Origin: Haematococcus lacustris
Taxonomy: Eukaryota > Chlorophyta > Chlorophyceae > Chlamydomonadales > Haematococcaceae
Direction: 5' to 3'
NCBI GenBank assembly: GCA_030144725.1
Contig: JASKMD010000006.1
Coordinates: 4,006,302 to 4,070,301 of the forward strand
DNA length: 64,000 nucleotides
Every line of letters starts with the position of its first letter. Position 1 is the stretch's first letter. Positions 8,543 to 19,370 of this stretch are shown here, piece by piece. Made by a program: the position numbers and the translations under genes. The notes beneath the pieces are model-generated. The model did not search any database. It had not been told where the DNA came from and saw only the letters and a program-made list of their open reading frames with translations.

Positions 8543-10361
8543 GACAGGCAGCGCCAGCACCTTTGACTCTGACTGGCTCTGAACAAGCCCCCAATCATAT
8601 CAAGTCCTTCCCTTCTGCAACGTTTGCAGCCCATATGGCTCAATACTGTTCGAAGTACGGTAGGTGCATGTTGGCCAGAGCAGTACCTGGTTGGCAAAGC
8701 ACCCCAGCATGTGTACCTCATAGATGATAACCGCTGATACGCTGATCTGCTTGATATGTGTTGTGTACACGCCCTGGCATCCATGCACAACACCCCAGGC
8801 ACGCACTTTACCATAATGACTGCTGCACGCCCCCACTAGCTTGCTCCCTAGCCATTGCTGAGCAGCAGACAACTCTTATACTGGGCACCCGCTGCCAGCG
8901 CGCAACACAGGTATCAAAGGGGGAAAACTACTTTGAGTGACTTGAACCCAGGGCCTGGCAAACCTCAACATATACCCCGAGGTGCAGCGCATTGCGGTGT
9001 GTCCCAAGCAAGCAAGCCATGTTGCCACCCACAACAACCCACATCACAGCAATGCACGCCCTTGGCAGCCTAACAGCGGGCAGCAAGCCAGCCTGTCTGG
9101 CAAGCGTTGGACCAAGCATATGTTGGCAGTGCTGGGGTCCATGAGTGCTAGCAAATGAGGCGGGTGGGTGGGTGTGACAGTGTCTACATGCTGAGGACTG
9201 TGGGGCAGGCAGCAAGCTGGTGTGAGGGCGGTTGGGTTGGCATGGCAAGGGGCAAGGTGTGCACAGGCAGGGCCGCATGCAGGCTGTCCAGTAAAGGTTG
9301 CATGCCTAGGGAGCTGCAGTGATGGTGGGTTTCACCACCTCAGCGCAGCTCTCCTACCGCCCCTCCCAGCCCCAAGGGCACCAGGGCAGCAGTGCAGGCA
9401 TGCCAGGTTATTGAATGTGTGTAAAGACGCCTGCTAAGCTGCCGCACCAGCACTGCTGCCATGCGGTTGGTTAACACCAGAGCTTGCCAGCCACCAGGAC
9501 CGTGCCTTCCTGTCTACTGCCTGCCCTGCAGACCTGCCCTGCCCACCTGCCCTGTCTGAGTGCCTGCCCACCCGCCCCTGCATGCCAAGATGTGGCTCCC
9601 CCTCCCCCTGTGTGAAGAAGCTGCCTGACACCTCAGCTCCAGGGTTTAACCAGACCACACCACACCCACCTCACCTCTGCACCCCACGCTACACCGCTCC
9701 TCCTAACCCTGGAGCTCCCCCACACCACAGCCACTGTCAAAACACACCAACACCTCTAAACTAGCTCCACAAACTTGTCTCTTGGTCCCAGCCAGCAATT
9801 CACACCGCGGGCTGAAAACAGACCCAAAGTGAGCAGCAGCTTCTGCACAGCCGCCACGCGCAGCAACCCCCAGCATTTTTCTTAGTGATGAGCAGCACCT
9901 ACGACCCCCTTATGCCTAGGCCAGCCAGCTGTATGTGACCTGGGCCAGCCTACTGGGCAGGAGCAAGCATACCTATGAATCCCACCGCCGTCACCATTCT
10001 GCTTTGGCCTGCTCATGACAGTCCTGCCATTCTACCCCCTCCGCCTGACCCCCCACAGGGCAGGCTGGGCGGCCTGAGCAGCCTGCCCAGCCCTGGCAAT
10101 ATCACCCTCGCTCGCCAGCCCTCCCACGGGCTCATGAACGCCCCAGTCTTCCCCTCAACCCGCCAGCCAGCACTGCTGCACAAGACAGGGGTGGCTGCTG
10201 CAAGCGTTGCACCCAATTAAGCTCACTCCATCACACACCATCGCACACATACACACTTTCGTAGCAGGCCGGCTTGTGGCTCTGACCAGGTCATCAGCCA
10301 CACCCATCAAGGGACTATGGCATGTGGCTGCCCACCTAACACTCCCTGAGCAGTGCTGCGC
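8543..10361. other. No gene recognised
   Basis: Many short ORFs in all frames, none with motifs or splice structure I can defend. Possible exons of an unseen gene cannot be excluded. At 8942-8955 a minus-strand GGGTTCAAGTCAC resembles a tRNA B box, perhaps a SINE remnant. Confidence 0.35.
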
Positions 10362-10519
10362 TGCTGCCCCTCAGCCTGCTGTTGTGCCTGTTGCAGACGC
10401 TGCTGCCCCTCAGCCTGCTGTTGTGCCTGTTGCAGACGCTGCTGCCCCTCAGCCTGCTGTTGTGCCTGTTGCAGACGCTGGTGCCCCTCAGCCTGCTGTT
10501 GTGCCTGTTGCAGACGCTG
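10362..10519. repeat. 39-bp tandem repeat, four units
   Basis: The unit includes CAGCCTGCTGTTGTGCCTGT followed by TGCAGACGCTGCTGCCCCT, repeated four times with single-base changes. It is open in several frames (AAPQPAVVPVAD on the plus strand) but has no gene context. Confidence 0.9.
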
Positions 10520-10543
10520 GCCCAGCATGGCCCTGAGCAGCCG

Positions 10544-10614
10544 GTCTAAGTCGGGACTTGAACCCTGGCGCTCCACAGCCATGGCATCTGCGGCAACCAC
10601 TCTACCACTGCCAG
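10544..10614 (-). other. tRNA-like pol III promoter boxes (degenerate)
   Basis: On the minus strand an A-box-like TGGTAGAGTGG (about 10607-10597) and a B-box-like GGTTCAAGTCC (10564-10554) have tRNA-like spacing. The acceptor stem does not pair and the T stem has two mismatches, so this is not a functional tRNA. A pseudo-tRNA or SINE head fits better. Confidence 0.3.
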
Positions 10615-10800
10615 CAGTCGAGGGCGGGTGGGGGGTAAGGAGGGCCTGGCATGGGAGGTGTCAAGCAAGCTGAAGGACCATGCAACTTCATGCCGGCATT
10701 GGACAATGGCACTTGACTAGCTGACCTGTTGGGCTGACCTGCTGGCAGGGCGGGTGGGCTGGACCACCTTGCTGCCATGGCATACAGGTCGGCCACCAGG

Positions 10801-13365
10801 TCAGATAGGGTGCTGGCTGGGGGTGTCAAACCGGCGAGCATGATTTGCATGGTGGAGCTGTTGTGGGGCCCCATGGAGTCCCTGCTGGTGCTGGCTGGGC
10901 TGAGCGGCTGACTGGGGCAGGCCACTGCTGCTGGTGCTGCTGCTTTGGTTGGGCAGGGTTGAAGTAGGGTAGGGAGGGGCAGGGCATGACAGGGGGTGAG
11001 AAGTGTGTTGTGAGGGGTCCCTGATGGCTGCCTGACTTAGCCTTGCGATGTCCAGGTCGGTGGTGGCCAAGAATTGCAAGGTCAAAGGTGAGCCCAAGTC
11101 CAGGCCGGCAGGAGGCAGAGGAGCAGCAGCTTCTGGCTGTGGCTGCACCTGCTGCTGCAGCTGCTGCTGCACTTGCTGCTGTACCTGCAGCTGCTGCAAG
11201 CGGTATAGCTGCTGTTGCAAGGTGGCTTGCAGGGGAGAGGGTGGCAGGCTTTGCTGCTGGCGCTGCTGTTGCATTAGCTGCAGGAGCTGCATGGATGCAG
11301 TATCGTTGTCCAGCTGCAGCTGCTGACCTGGCAGTGTGGCGCCCAAGGCCTGCCTGACTGCGCTGACAGACAGTCTTGCCTCGGGGCTGCTTGCGCTCTG
11401 CGGCAGCTGATCAGAAGGACCTCCCTCCCTCAGGCAGCTTTCTTCACTCAGGGCCTGCTGCTGCAGCTGCAGCTGCAGGAGGGTGTGCTGCAGCTGCTGC
11501 TGTTGGACCTGCAGCGCCTCAACCTGCTGCTGCAGCAAGTGTTGTTGGAGGAGCTGTTGTGGCTTCACGTGCGCTAGGCCAGTGCCAGCGCTGGGTTGGG
11601 GCTGGGAGGGCTGCGGGGGAGGCAATGCCTGCTGTGCCAGCCCTGTCTGCTGCTCCTTGTCCGTGGTGCTGTTGCCTCCAGAGGCCCTGGTGCCAGTGCC
11701 AGGGTCAGGCTGCAGGCGTGCCACAGCTCCACCACCCTCCCCAGCAGCAGCCACCCCAGAGATGGTGACTGGACGCGGAGGCAGCTGCGGCTGGGACGCC
11801 GTGTCTGAGCCAGCCTTGCCCAGCACCTGGCCCCTACCTAGCTGTATGTCCAGGCCTAGGAGCAGGTCGCTGGCAGAGCCAGCATGCCAAGGGAGTTGGC
11901 TCAAGCTGCTTGCCTGTCTGCCTCCCCCTCGTGTACTTATCGTGGTGGGTGGGAAGGGAAGGGGTGGTGGCGCTGCTGCTGCTTCTGCTCCTGCGGCGGT
12001 GGCGGCCAGGGTGCTGCTGCCACTGGTACGAGGGACTGAGGGGGGTGGATGTGGTAGGCCAGGGGTTGTGGTGGGTGCACCCATGGCAGCACCCGCCCCT
12101 GGGACCGGCTGCAGCTGCCCTTGCATCTGTGTGGTCAAGCTGGGTAGCGGCAGGGCGCTGGCCCCTGCAAAGCTGCTGATGCTACCCGCCTGCAGCTGTG
12201 GTGCTGCGCTGTGCTGCTGGGCGGGCACCAGCTGCTGGGCAGGCTGCAGCACTTGGGCCTGCATTGACTGGAACTGGGCGCTGTTGGCCAGCATCAAGGC
12301 CATCCAGTCCTGCCGCTGCCGCTCCTGCTGTTGTTCCACCTGCTGGTGCTGCACCAGCTGCTGCATGTGCTGCTGCTGCTGCTGCTGCCGGAGCTGGGTC
12401 ATGAGCATGGCAGACGAGGGCAAGACACTGGAACTAGCTGTGGTGCCAGGCACTGGCACAAATCCAGAGATGGCAGCAGGCTGCTGTGCCCCATAGGCTG
12501 CACTATGGAAAAGCGGCATCTGCTGGGTTCCAAAGCCGGGCGTATGCATCGCCAGCTGCAGCTGGGGCATGGCTGTGCGCTGTGGATTGAGAGCTTGCTG
12601 CAGCTGCTGCTGTTGCTGCTCCAGTTGCTGGACGAACAGCCCCTCAGGGGCTAAGGGGCCGAAGCTGCCTGGCATTACGTCAGCCTGGGTAGGGACCACT
12701 GGCATGGCCAAGGGGTTAGGCATGGCACCTGCCATACCCATGCCCATGCCCATCCCTATGTTGCTGTTCGCATACAGCAAGGGAGGCAAGAAAGCTTCCC
12801 CCATCTCAGGGTGCTGCAGGCATCAGGGCAGCAGCCGCGAGATATCGGCATGCTCAGATCAGTGAACAAATGTGTGATGACTCAGGTCACACAAGCAAGC
12901 GAGCAGCAAGAGGTGTCCACAAGCGACTGTCAGTGCCAGGGCGGCTCTAATAAAAATGGAAGGTTTCTCACTTCAACTATTGCAACATCTGCAATGACAC
13001 TCAATCAGGTTGAATGGTTCAACGGTAGGCAGCAGACAGAATTTGCTGGGTATGAATGTGACCAGGATGACTTACATGGAACTTGCATGTGATGCCAAAA
13101 GCACACCAGCCCTGCAAGTGCAGGCAGTACACGCCAAGGGGGAAGATGAAGTACATGGTGTGATGTTGCAGCATGCAGCTGGGAACACCATCCACTGGAG
13201 TAATTGTGCGGGTACCTTTTTCAAGTAATGTGCACAGATTGGGTCAGTGGTACGGATGGGGTAGCCAGATGAATTGAGTTGAGGCGGCGGGCAATCTGTA
13301 GGGTGCAAGAACTTGCAGCGGTCGCCATACGCACAGGTTCCGGTCCTGACGAAGAATGTGCAAGT
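10801..13365 (-). CDS. Tandem CCCH zinc-finger protein
   Basis: Three exons join in phase: 13365-13216, 13111-13076 (36-nt microexon) and 12813-10801 (stop at 10801). Both fingers are C-x8-C-x5-C-x3-H: CTFFVRTGTCAYGDRCKFLH lies in the first exon. The second begins CAHYLKK, continues GWCAFGITCKFH in the microexon and takes its last His from the third exon. Such proteins bind RNA, or less often DNA, in post-transcriptional control. A long Gln/Pro/Gly-rich tail (about 670 residues) follows, ending ...RRFDTPSQHPI, typical of low-complexity regions in RNA-binding proteins. The 5' end is unresolved: a possible first exon with MSTPVRPTASSGTG lies near 13436-13548, but its donor is not in phase. Microexon splicing is supported by GTAAGT and TTGCAG sites. 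Confidence 0.82.
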
Positions 13366-13548
13366 CTGCACACAGGACAGGGGCCGCCCGTGCGTGAGGG
13401 ACAAACAGACTATGCTTATGTAACGGGTGCACCTCCGGAAGCCAACTGACTTGCTTGGCTCCTCCCGCGCCAGAGGGCCCGCCGAGATGGTGCTCAGACA
13501 TGCAGGACCAGTCCCAGAGCTCGCAGTAGGTCGTACTGGAGTTGACAC

Positions 13549-13924
13549 AAGACCGCCACAGTCAGTAACGCTAAGCGCACTGATGTCAATTTGCGGCGAT
13601 CAACCCACCAGTACCGACTGCTCTGCCTTGCTGCTGCGCTTCCCCATTGGCTTAGCCTGAGCCTAGCTACCAAGCCGCCAAGCAGAAGTAGCCTCGGAAC
13701 GTTGCCATTCCGAGGAAGGTGGGAGCTTTAATTACACCGTGATGATGCCTGCTGCTCAACTAACGCCCCTGATCCCCTGCTATACCACCTGCTTATAGTA
13801 TACGGATAAATTGCATTCTTTTTCCCGAAGTATTCCGAAGGTCTCAGGAAATTGTGGTTGATCAATCAATGTTGTGTTTCAGCTTGTCGGGGAGGTGACG
13901 AACCATAACTCAGTCTTCGTTCCT
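13549..13924. other. Upstream region of the zinc-finger gene
   Basis: Probably holds its promoter and 5' leader. A hairpin CCTCGGAA...TTCCGAGG lies at 13693-13716. No clear TATA box or gene is seen. Confidence 0.35.
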
Positions 13925-14176
13925 TCGTCTATTCTTGATCGGCCCGTGGCATCAATGTCGCCGTTGCAGCCACGATCAAGATATCATCATCAAGATGTGT
14001 CACGCCGCGCTGGGTCCAGGCTGCCCTCGCAAGGAATGTCTGCGTTGCGCCAGAAGGGCTGGCTGCACACTCGTCAGGCCACAAGCAGCTCATCGCACCA
14101 TTCGGCGGACTCGTGCAGAATTGAGATAGTTTTGATCTCTTGGGCCATGGGGGTGCAGCCAATGGCGGGGGTGACT
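13925..14176 (-). mobile_element. Partial copy of the 27-bp-TIR element
   Basis: In reverse orientation this segment matches the left part of the element at 3627-4653: the terminal repeat ending GCGGGGGTGAC, then blocks such as TGCGATGAGCTGCT, GGCCTGAC and GTGCAGCCAGCCC. The opposite terminal repeat was not found, so the copy is truncated. Confidence 0.65.
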
Positions 14177-14903
14177 AGTGGGCATCAGGCACACTAGAAA
14201 TATAGCAGTGATGAGCTCGCAGCCTGTGTTGGATTGGTTTTGGTGTAGCTTGAAGGCTGTGGGGTCTGCTGGCAATACTCTCGTACTTTGGTCGTCGGCA
14301 GTGGTTTTTTATTGGTCGGGAAAAATGGCTTAGGCCCCGTTTCCAATGGCCCGGAGTTGGAGTTGGAGTTGGCACTTTTTGGACTCCAACTCCGGCCGTT
14401 TCCAATGCGGTTTGGCCCGGAGTTGGAGTTGGACATGTCTCGACTTAGGATAGAGCCGCTGCTCATTTGTGCTCCGCCCATTTATGTTGATAGCTGCGAT
14501 GGATGCGATTGCATTAGCTGCGATGGATGCGGCGCCGCACTGCCCGCCGACGATGGAAGCAAATCATCCTCCAAGTTCTTCTTAGCGTAGTGCAATGGGT
14601 CGTGGGGATGGGGCTGGTCGTCAAGTCGTCAACAATGTTGCTTCCTGCTGAACATGTGCATCGATGATGGGGAGGAAGTGCCACCAGAAGTGGTGGCAAA
14701 AGCATGGTTGTTGTATGAGCAGTGCGGGTGTTGTATGAGCAGTGCGGGTGAGAGCATCAGAGATGCGCATGTTTTGCTGGGTCGGCACCGTTGAAGATGG
14801 TCAACCCTTGATTGAGGCGGTCACGATGTAACAGTGATGTACATGACATGACACATGACACTAATGGGCGTCGTAATAGTATGCAGCAACACACTCTATT
14901 TTT

Positions 14904-16340
14904 GTGTAATGGAGTTTTACTGCTTTGTAACACTTAAAACCCCCCGTTTTACAGACGTGTAAAACGCAGTTAATAGGCATGGCGCACTGCTATTAACAAA
15001 AAGTGCATCTCTATTATAAAAAAGTGCACCTATTAATAGAGCTCACCGTATGCAACCGTTTTCACTATTCGGCTAAACTTCTCATTACTATGATACTGCT
15101 ACGCTCCCGCTCTCCAGCGGCTCCTTCACAGCAGCCGCATCCAGAGGGGCCCCTGTTCAATTAGCCACCACAAGGACCACACCAAAGGCAACAACAAGTG
15201 CAAGTGCAGGGCAAACAAGGCGGGGACCAAGTGACAGGTGGTTAAGCAACTCAAGCAACACCGACACCTTAGGCTATGCAGACATACATTGGCGTCACGA
15301 TGGTGTGGAGGCGGTGTCAGACAGCAGCCTGCCTTGCCGTTTGCACAATGTCATCAACTCCCCCCCCTTCCTAATCACCCACCACGGTCTCAGCTGTGGC
15401 TCCATGTCGCCGTAGGTCCTGGGTTGCATGGTAAGGGAAGGCAACAGAAGGCAAGACAAGGTGTGGCAAGGGTGCAACACTGAGGGTGAGGGAAAGCGGC
15501 ATTGGGGGCAATAGCAACCCTATACTAGAAATGCCGAGCCTATTGTGGGTGACCATACTGTCCTTAAGTAACTCCCTAAGTGGCTGCAGTGGGCACTTCT
15601 TGTTTGCAACCCATCAGAGCCCGCCAATCTATCTCAGGCCGTAAGCCACATCCTCTCATTCCACATCCACAATCAACAACAAGATTGACTTGTCCCTACG
15701 CCAATCACAACAGTATCTAGGCTGGCTACCCTCAACTGCAGCAAAACCAGCGCCTTGCAAATGTCTGAAGCATTGCGGTAGGCCTGCTGCCAGCTCGGTA
15801 AGCCCCGATCGAAGCAAAAGGCAGCAATACCGCGGAACGATGCGAGGAATCAATCAGACTACCCACCGCATTTGTTGGCGCAATACCAACAGCCTCTTGG
15901 CGCACCTCTTTGCGGGCAAAGACAGAACCTACGACAAGGAATCAGAAAATGATCAGAACAATGGTACTAAGAAGACAACGACAACAAGGAGTCACTAGCA
16001 TCACCTTTACGACAATCGAAAGCAGGTAATCGAAAGGAACACTCCGAGCCAAGGGTGAAAGGCTGCAAAATCGAGCTGGCGGGCTATAGTGATGCTCTCA
16101 CGCACCTATAGCGACCAGTTGCGAAGCGAAAAAACAATACGTGAACATCGAAGGGAGTCCCGCTGGGAGGCTGCTAGAGGCCGATGGCATGTCACAAAAC
16201 ACAACGCTGAAGTAAAGTGGTTCGGGCGGGTCTGCAGTTCGCAATACCAAACTCCAAAAATCATACGGAAAGTGTGACATCCCGAAGACGCGGCTCCGCC
16301 GCGCCAAATGAAGCTTCAACGCTGTAAAACTCCATTACAC
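14904..16340. mobile_element. 1.44-kb inverted-repeat element nested in Harbinger
   Basis: GTGTAATGGAGTTTTAC at 14904-14920 is exactly inverted at 16324-16340, with partial matching beyond. The interior has no recognisable protein. It ends directly against the hairpin element at 16341. I could not define a target duplication, so the boundary is provisional. Confidence 0.55.
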
Positions 16341-16540
16341 TAGATAACGGGGTCGCCAGGGCCGTTTCAGGCGGCTGCAAACACTCGGCCTCGGCACTGG
16401 CGCGAAACAGCTCTCGACCTCAGCCAGCGGCCGCGTCGCTACGCTCCGCGGCCGCTGGCTTCGGTCTCGAGCTGTTACGCGCCAGTGCCTCGGCCTCGCG
16501 TTTTACAACCACCTAAAACGGCCCGCGACCCCATTATCTA
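16341..16540. mobile_element. 200-bp palindromic hairpin element
   Basis: TAGATAACGGGGTCGC opens the element and GCGACCCCATTATCTA closes it. Almost the whole 200 bases folds into one long stem: GCCTCGGCACTGGCGCG faces CGCGCCAGTGCCTCGGCC-type sequence, with GCGGCCGC near the loop. It is non-coding and MITE-like. Confidence 0.75.
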
Positions 16541-16589
16541 CTACTTAGCAACAAACGTCCAGAACCTACTCCAACTCTAGTAAACATGT

Positions 16590-17261
16590 TTAGCTACACC
16601 TCTGATGATGGGTTGGACGGGAACAGGTGCTTCTGACGCTGTTGATGCAGTTGCTGCCACAGGGATTGGTGCGTCTGCAGCTGTTCCTGACGCATCTGAA
16701 CCCTTGCAGTGCCACACTATGCTCAGCCAAGAGGTCCCCCAAGTTGAAGCTAGGCTTGCCAGCGCACTCGGCAACGCACTTGACAGCGAGAGACGCGAAG
16801 ATGTTGTCTTGCTGCGATGTCCACCTTATAGTACGCGTGCCGGAGCCTGAAGCTGCTGCTGCACCACTACAATCATCAAACGAGCTAAGGATTTCAATGA
16901 AATGTCCGACTCCAACTCCAACTCCGCACTCCGGGGGGGGGGGGGGGGGGCCGGAGTCCTGGGGACTCCGCGGAGTCGATTTGGAGTCGATTTGGAGTCC
17001 CAACTCCAACTCCGGACTCCGCGGTTGGAAATGGCGGAGTTGGAGTCGGCGGTTGGGCTGGTGGTTAGTGCTGCTGGCGACTCCGCGAGGACTCCAACTC
17101 CAACTCCAAGCACTCCAACTCCAACTCCAACTCCAACTCCGCCATTGGAAACGGGGCCTTAGTTGTACTTTTGGGGCGTCGCGAGTGCAAACCACCAGTG
17201 GTACCTGCTTTCTCAGTTCATGGGTGCGCCTGCGCCCATAGCCCGCCACGATACGCTGCAC
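16590..17261 (-). CDS. Low-confidence ORF across the Harbinger right end
   Basis: The frame begins outside the element (MQRIVAGYGRRRTHEL) and runs through the repeated GGAGTTGGAGTT region, so its N-terminal half is repeat-derived. The C-terminal part (RTIRWTSQQDNIFASLAVKC ... FNLGDLLAEHSVALQGF) looks more protein-like and could be a remnant of a Myb/SANT-type DNA-binding exon of the transposon. Confidence 0.2.
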   Translation of the reverse strand: MQRIVAGYGRRRTHELRKQVPLVVCTRDAPKVQLRPRFQWRSWSWSWSWSAWSWSWSPRGVASSTNHQPNRRLQLRHFQPRSPELELGLQIDSKSTPRSPQDSGPPPPPPECGVGVGVGHFIEILSSFDDCSGAAAASGSGTRTIRWTSQQDNIFASLAVKCVAECAGKPSFNLGDLLAEHSVALQGFRCVRNSCRRTNPCGSNCINSVRSTCSRPTHHQRCS

Positions 17262-17487
17262 AAGGAGCCATGCCCCGATAAGGCTTATTATTGGGTTACA
17301 TTATGCGTCAAGAGCTAGAGGACGCCATCGCGCTAGTTAATTTGCTTTTAACTGGGCCTGAGGCAGCATCCGGCGGGCCCTTTGTGGATATCCATCCGCT
17401 GTGCAAGGTGCGCACAAGTTGGGTAACATGCGCACATGTGCCTCGCCGTTAACACGTCAACGAGCATAATCAGAGTCACAGTCAATC
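17162..17487. other. No feature recognised
   Basis: Unique-looking sequence between the Harbinger element and the next Fanzor-like copy. Nothing is called. Confidence 0.35.
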
Positions 17488-18092
17488 ATAACTCATTCAA
17501 CATGGAACAATGTGTCTGACTGTATGTATTCCCACTCAGCTACAACCACATTAGAACATCCTCGGTCGCACCCTTGATGACCACAAACCCCACACCGGTG
17601 GCACTTTCCCCCGAGACGACTGGGCACCTCATCAAACTACCGACTCAATGCTCAAAAGGCCAGCAGCCTGCCAAAAACTACTAGGGTATGTTTTTTTGCG
17701 GGCCTGGCCATCAATGCCCCGCCGGTACTCTGCAGCCCGGTGCAGCCGCTGCCTGCCTTTGGGCAGCCGGTCATTGGCCAGCTTGTAGCGCTGATGGTAC
17801 TCTTCGCCGATGGGGGGCAGAGCCTCCCAGTGCTTCCAGCTGCACAGCTCCAGGGGGCGCTGCATGCTTTCCCCATTGCGCTGGAAGCTGAGGCATGAGT
17901 TGGTGTCCCGGCCCAGCCACCTGCCCCATGGGGAGGCCTGGGGTCGTGGCAGTGGGCCAGGTGCAGCAGGTGGCCGGTCCTGGGCAGGGGGGGCCTGGGC
18001 AGGGAGGGGAGGGGGCTCCTGGGCTGGTGGAGGGAGTGGCTCCTGGGCAGGGGGGGCCTGGGCTGGCGGAGGGAGGTTGGGCGGCACCTCAT
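17488..18092 (-). pseudogene. Fanzor/TnpB-like remnant, family 1 copy B
   Basis: On the minus strand the ORF runs from about 18087 to 17632: a Pro-rich linker, then GRWLGRDTNSCLSFQRNG, ALPPIGEEYHQRYK and LHRAAEYRRGIDGQARKK, clearly homologous to 6340-7161. The RuvC-III-like motif has GRD in place of DRD but keeps DTN. The conserved 3' tail follows to about 17488. The copy is 5'-truncated at the linker and cannot encode a nuclease. No target duplication was found. Confidence 0.7.
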
Positions 18093-18485
18093 GTTACCTG
18101 AAAAAAACAATGAGATAGCCCCTTAAGATGTTCGCTGAATATGGGGTCCCACGATTGGGCACGCTTGGGCAGCTAGGTGGGGTCGATAGTACTCTTGTTG
18201 TTGGGATCAGCAACCTGAAACTTGAAACCTGAAACCTCTTTCCACTGCATGGCGCAGCAGACTGCCCCGGTTGACCTCCCTCTGCCAGCCTGCCGGCCTG
18301 CCTTGGGCAGCCACACCTCTTGGGCATGTTTTTTTGGCTGTGCAGCCTGCTGCTGGGACATGGGCAAGCAATCCTGGTTGTTGCCAGCTCAGCGCCTTTC
18401 TAGAGCATGATTGGTTAATCGTGCAGACGCTGTCATCGTGCGCCACAACACATGCATTGTTCACTGACCAAATCTCAGCTGCCGT
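18093..18485. other. Region upstream of the 5-phosphatase gene
   Basis: It may hold the promoter or a first exon of the gene that follows. No motif identifies either. The following long frame has no convincing early ATG, so an upstream exon is likely; TTGTGCAG at about 18496-18503 could be its acceptor. Confidence 0.35.
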
Positions 18486-19333
18486 GTGCCTTTGCTTGTG
18501 CAGCAACATGTCCCCACTTCAAGTGCCTCATCCCCTAGTGCTCCTACTCATGTATTGGATGGGGCACTCATGTCAGGGGGACTGGTGTCAGCTAAGCAGA
18601 GGCCCTCTTTGCAAAGGGTGCAGCAGGAGCAGCTGCAGGTGCAGCAGCAGCAGGAGGAGGAGGAGCAGCAGCAGCAGGAGGAGGTGCAGCAGGAGGAGCA
18701 GCAGCTAAGGCCGCCTCTGCATGGGCAGAGCAGCCATGGTCACCCTCTCCTCCATTGCTATCAACCAGCCTCTGCCTCACTCACTGGTAGAGTGACCGCT
18801 AGCTCTCAACGAGCTCAACAGGTTTTTGAGGCGTCACCCCATATCCCATGCAACCACTGGGCAGCAGCAGGAGAGTGTGACACCACACCCGTGGTCAATC
18901 AAACAGTCTTGTTGCCAAGCGGGGTATGCCAGGGTGTGAGCCCTACCACAGAGTGTGAGCCCAGCAGCTCACCGCTAAGCCCAGCCTGGGGTTGCCGTGG
19001 CTGTGTGGATGCCATCACTCAGCCTCCTCCACTGCTGGCTCCGTGTTCTTTACATCCTGGCGGTGGTGGTTGTGGAGCTGAGGCCCATGGTGGGCTGTTG
19101 CCTCAGCTGGCAAGTGCAGGTCACACATTGCTACCTTTGCCAAGTCAGGCTACACCCTCAGGCCGCCCTCCAGGGCAGCTTAGCTGCAGTCATGCCCATG
19201 CAGCTGCGCAGGAACAAGAGGCGCCAGGGCACATCAATGCCAGCAAGGCCGCTAGGCAGCAACAACAGCAGAGGACTGCCAGGGAGGGGTGCCAGCAGCA
19301 GCCGCAGCAGCCGCAGCCGCAGCCGCCGCCGCC

Positions 19334-19370
<37 letters not shown>

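Larger units (their letters stand above)
14333..17158. mobile_element. PIF/Harbinger-type element with TTA duplication
   Basis: Terminal inverted repeats begin GGCCCCGTTTCCAATGGC and are followed on both sides by subterminal GGAGTTGGAGTT arrays. The flanking trinucleotide TTA (14330-14332 and 17159-17161) is the target duplication of this superfamily. Its interior is interrupted by two other inverted-repeat elements (14904-16340 and 16341-16540). No DDE transposase is recognised. A minus-strand frame near 16600-16860 has IRWTSQQDNIF, faintly like the Myb/SANT partner protein of Harbinger elements. Confidence 0.8.

Noticed and set aside
10544..10614. Functional tRNA gene
   Set aside because: A and B boxes are spaced correctly, but the acceptor stem does not pair and the T stem has mismatches.
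11043..12865. Several long plus-strand ORFs opposite the zinc-finger gene
   Set aside because: Cys- and Ala-rich frames mirror the CAG-rich minus-strand exon, which has in-phase splicing to a CCCH domain.
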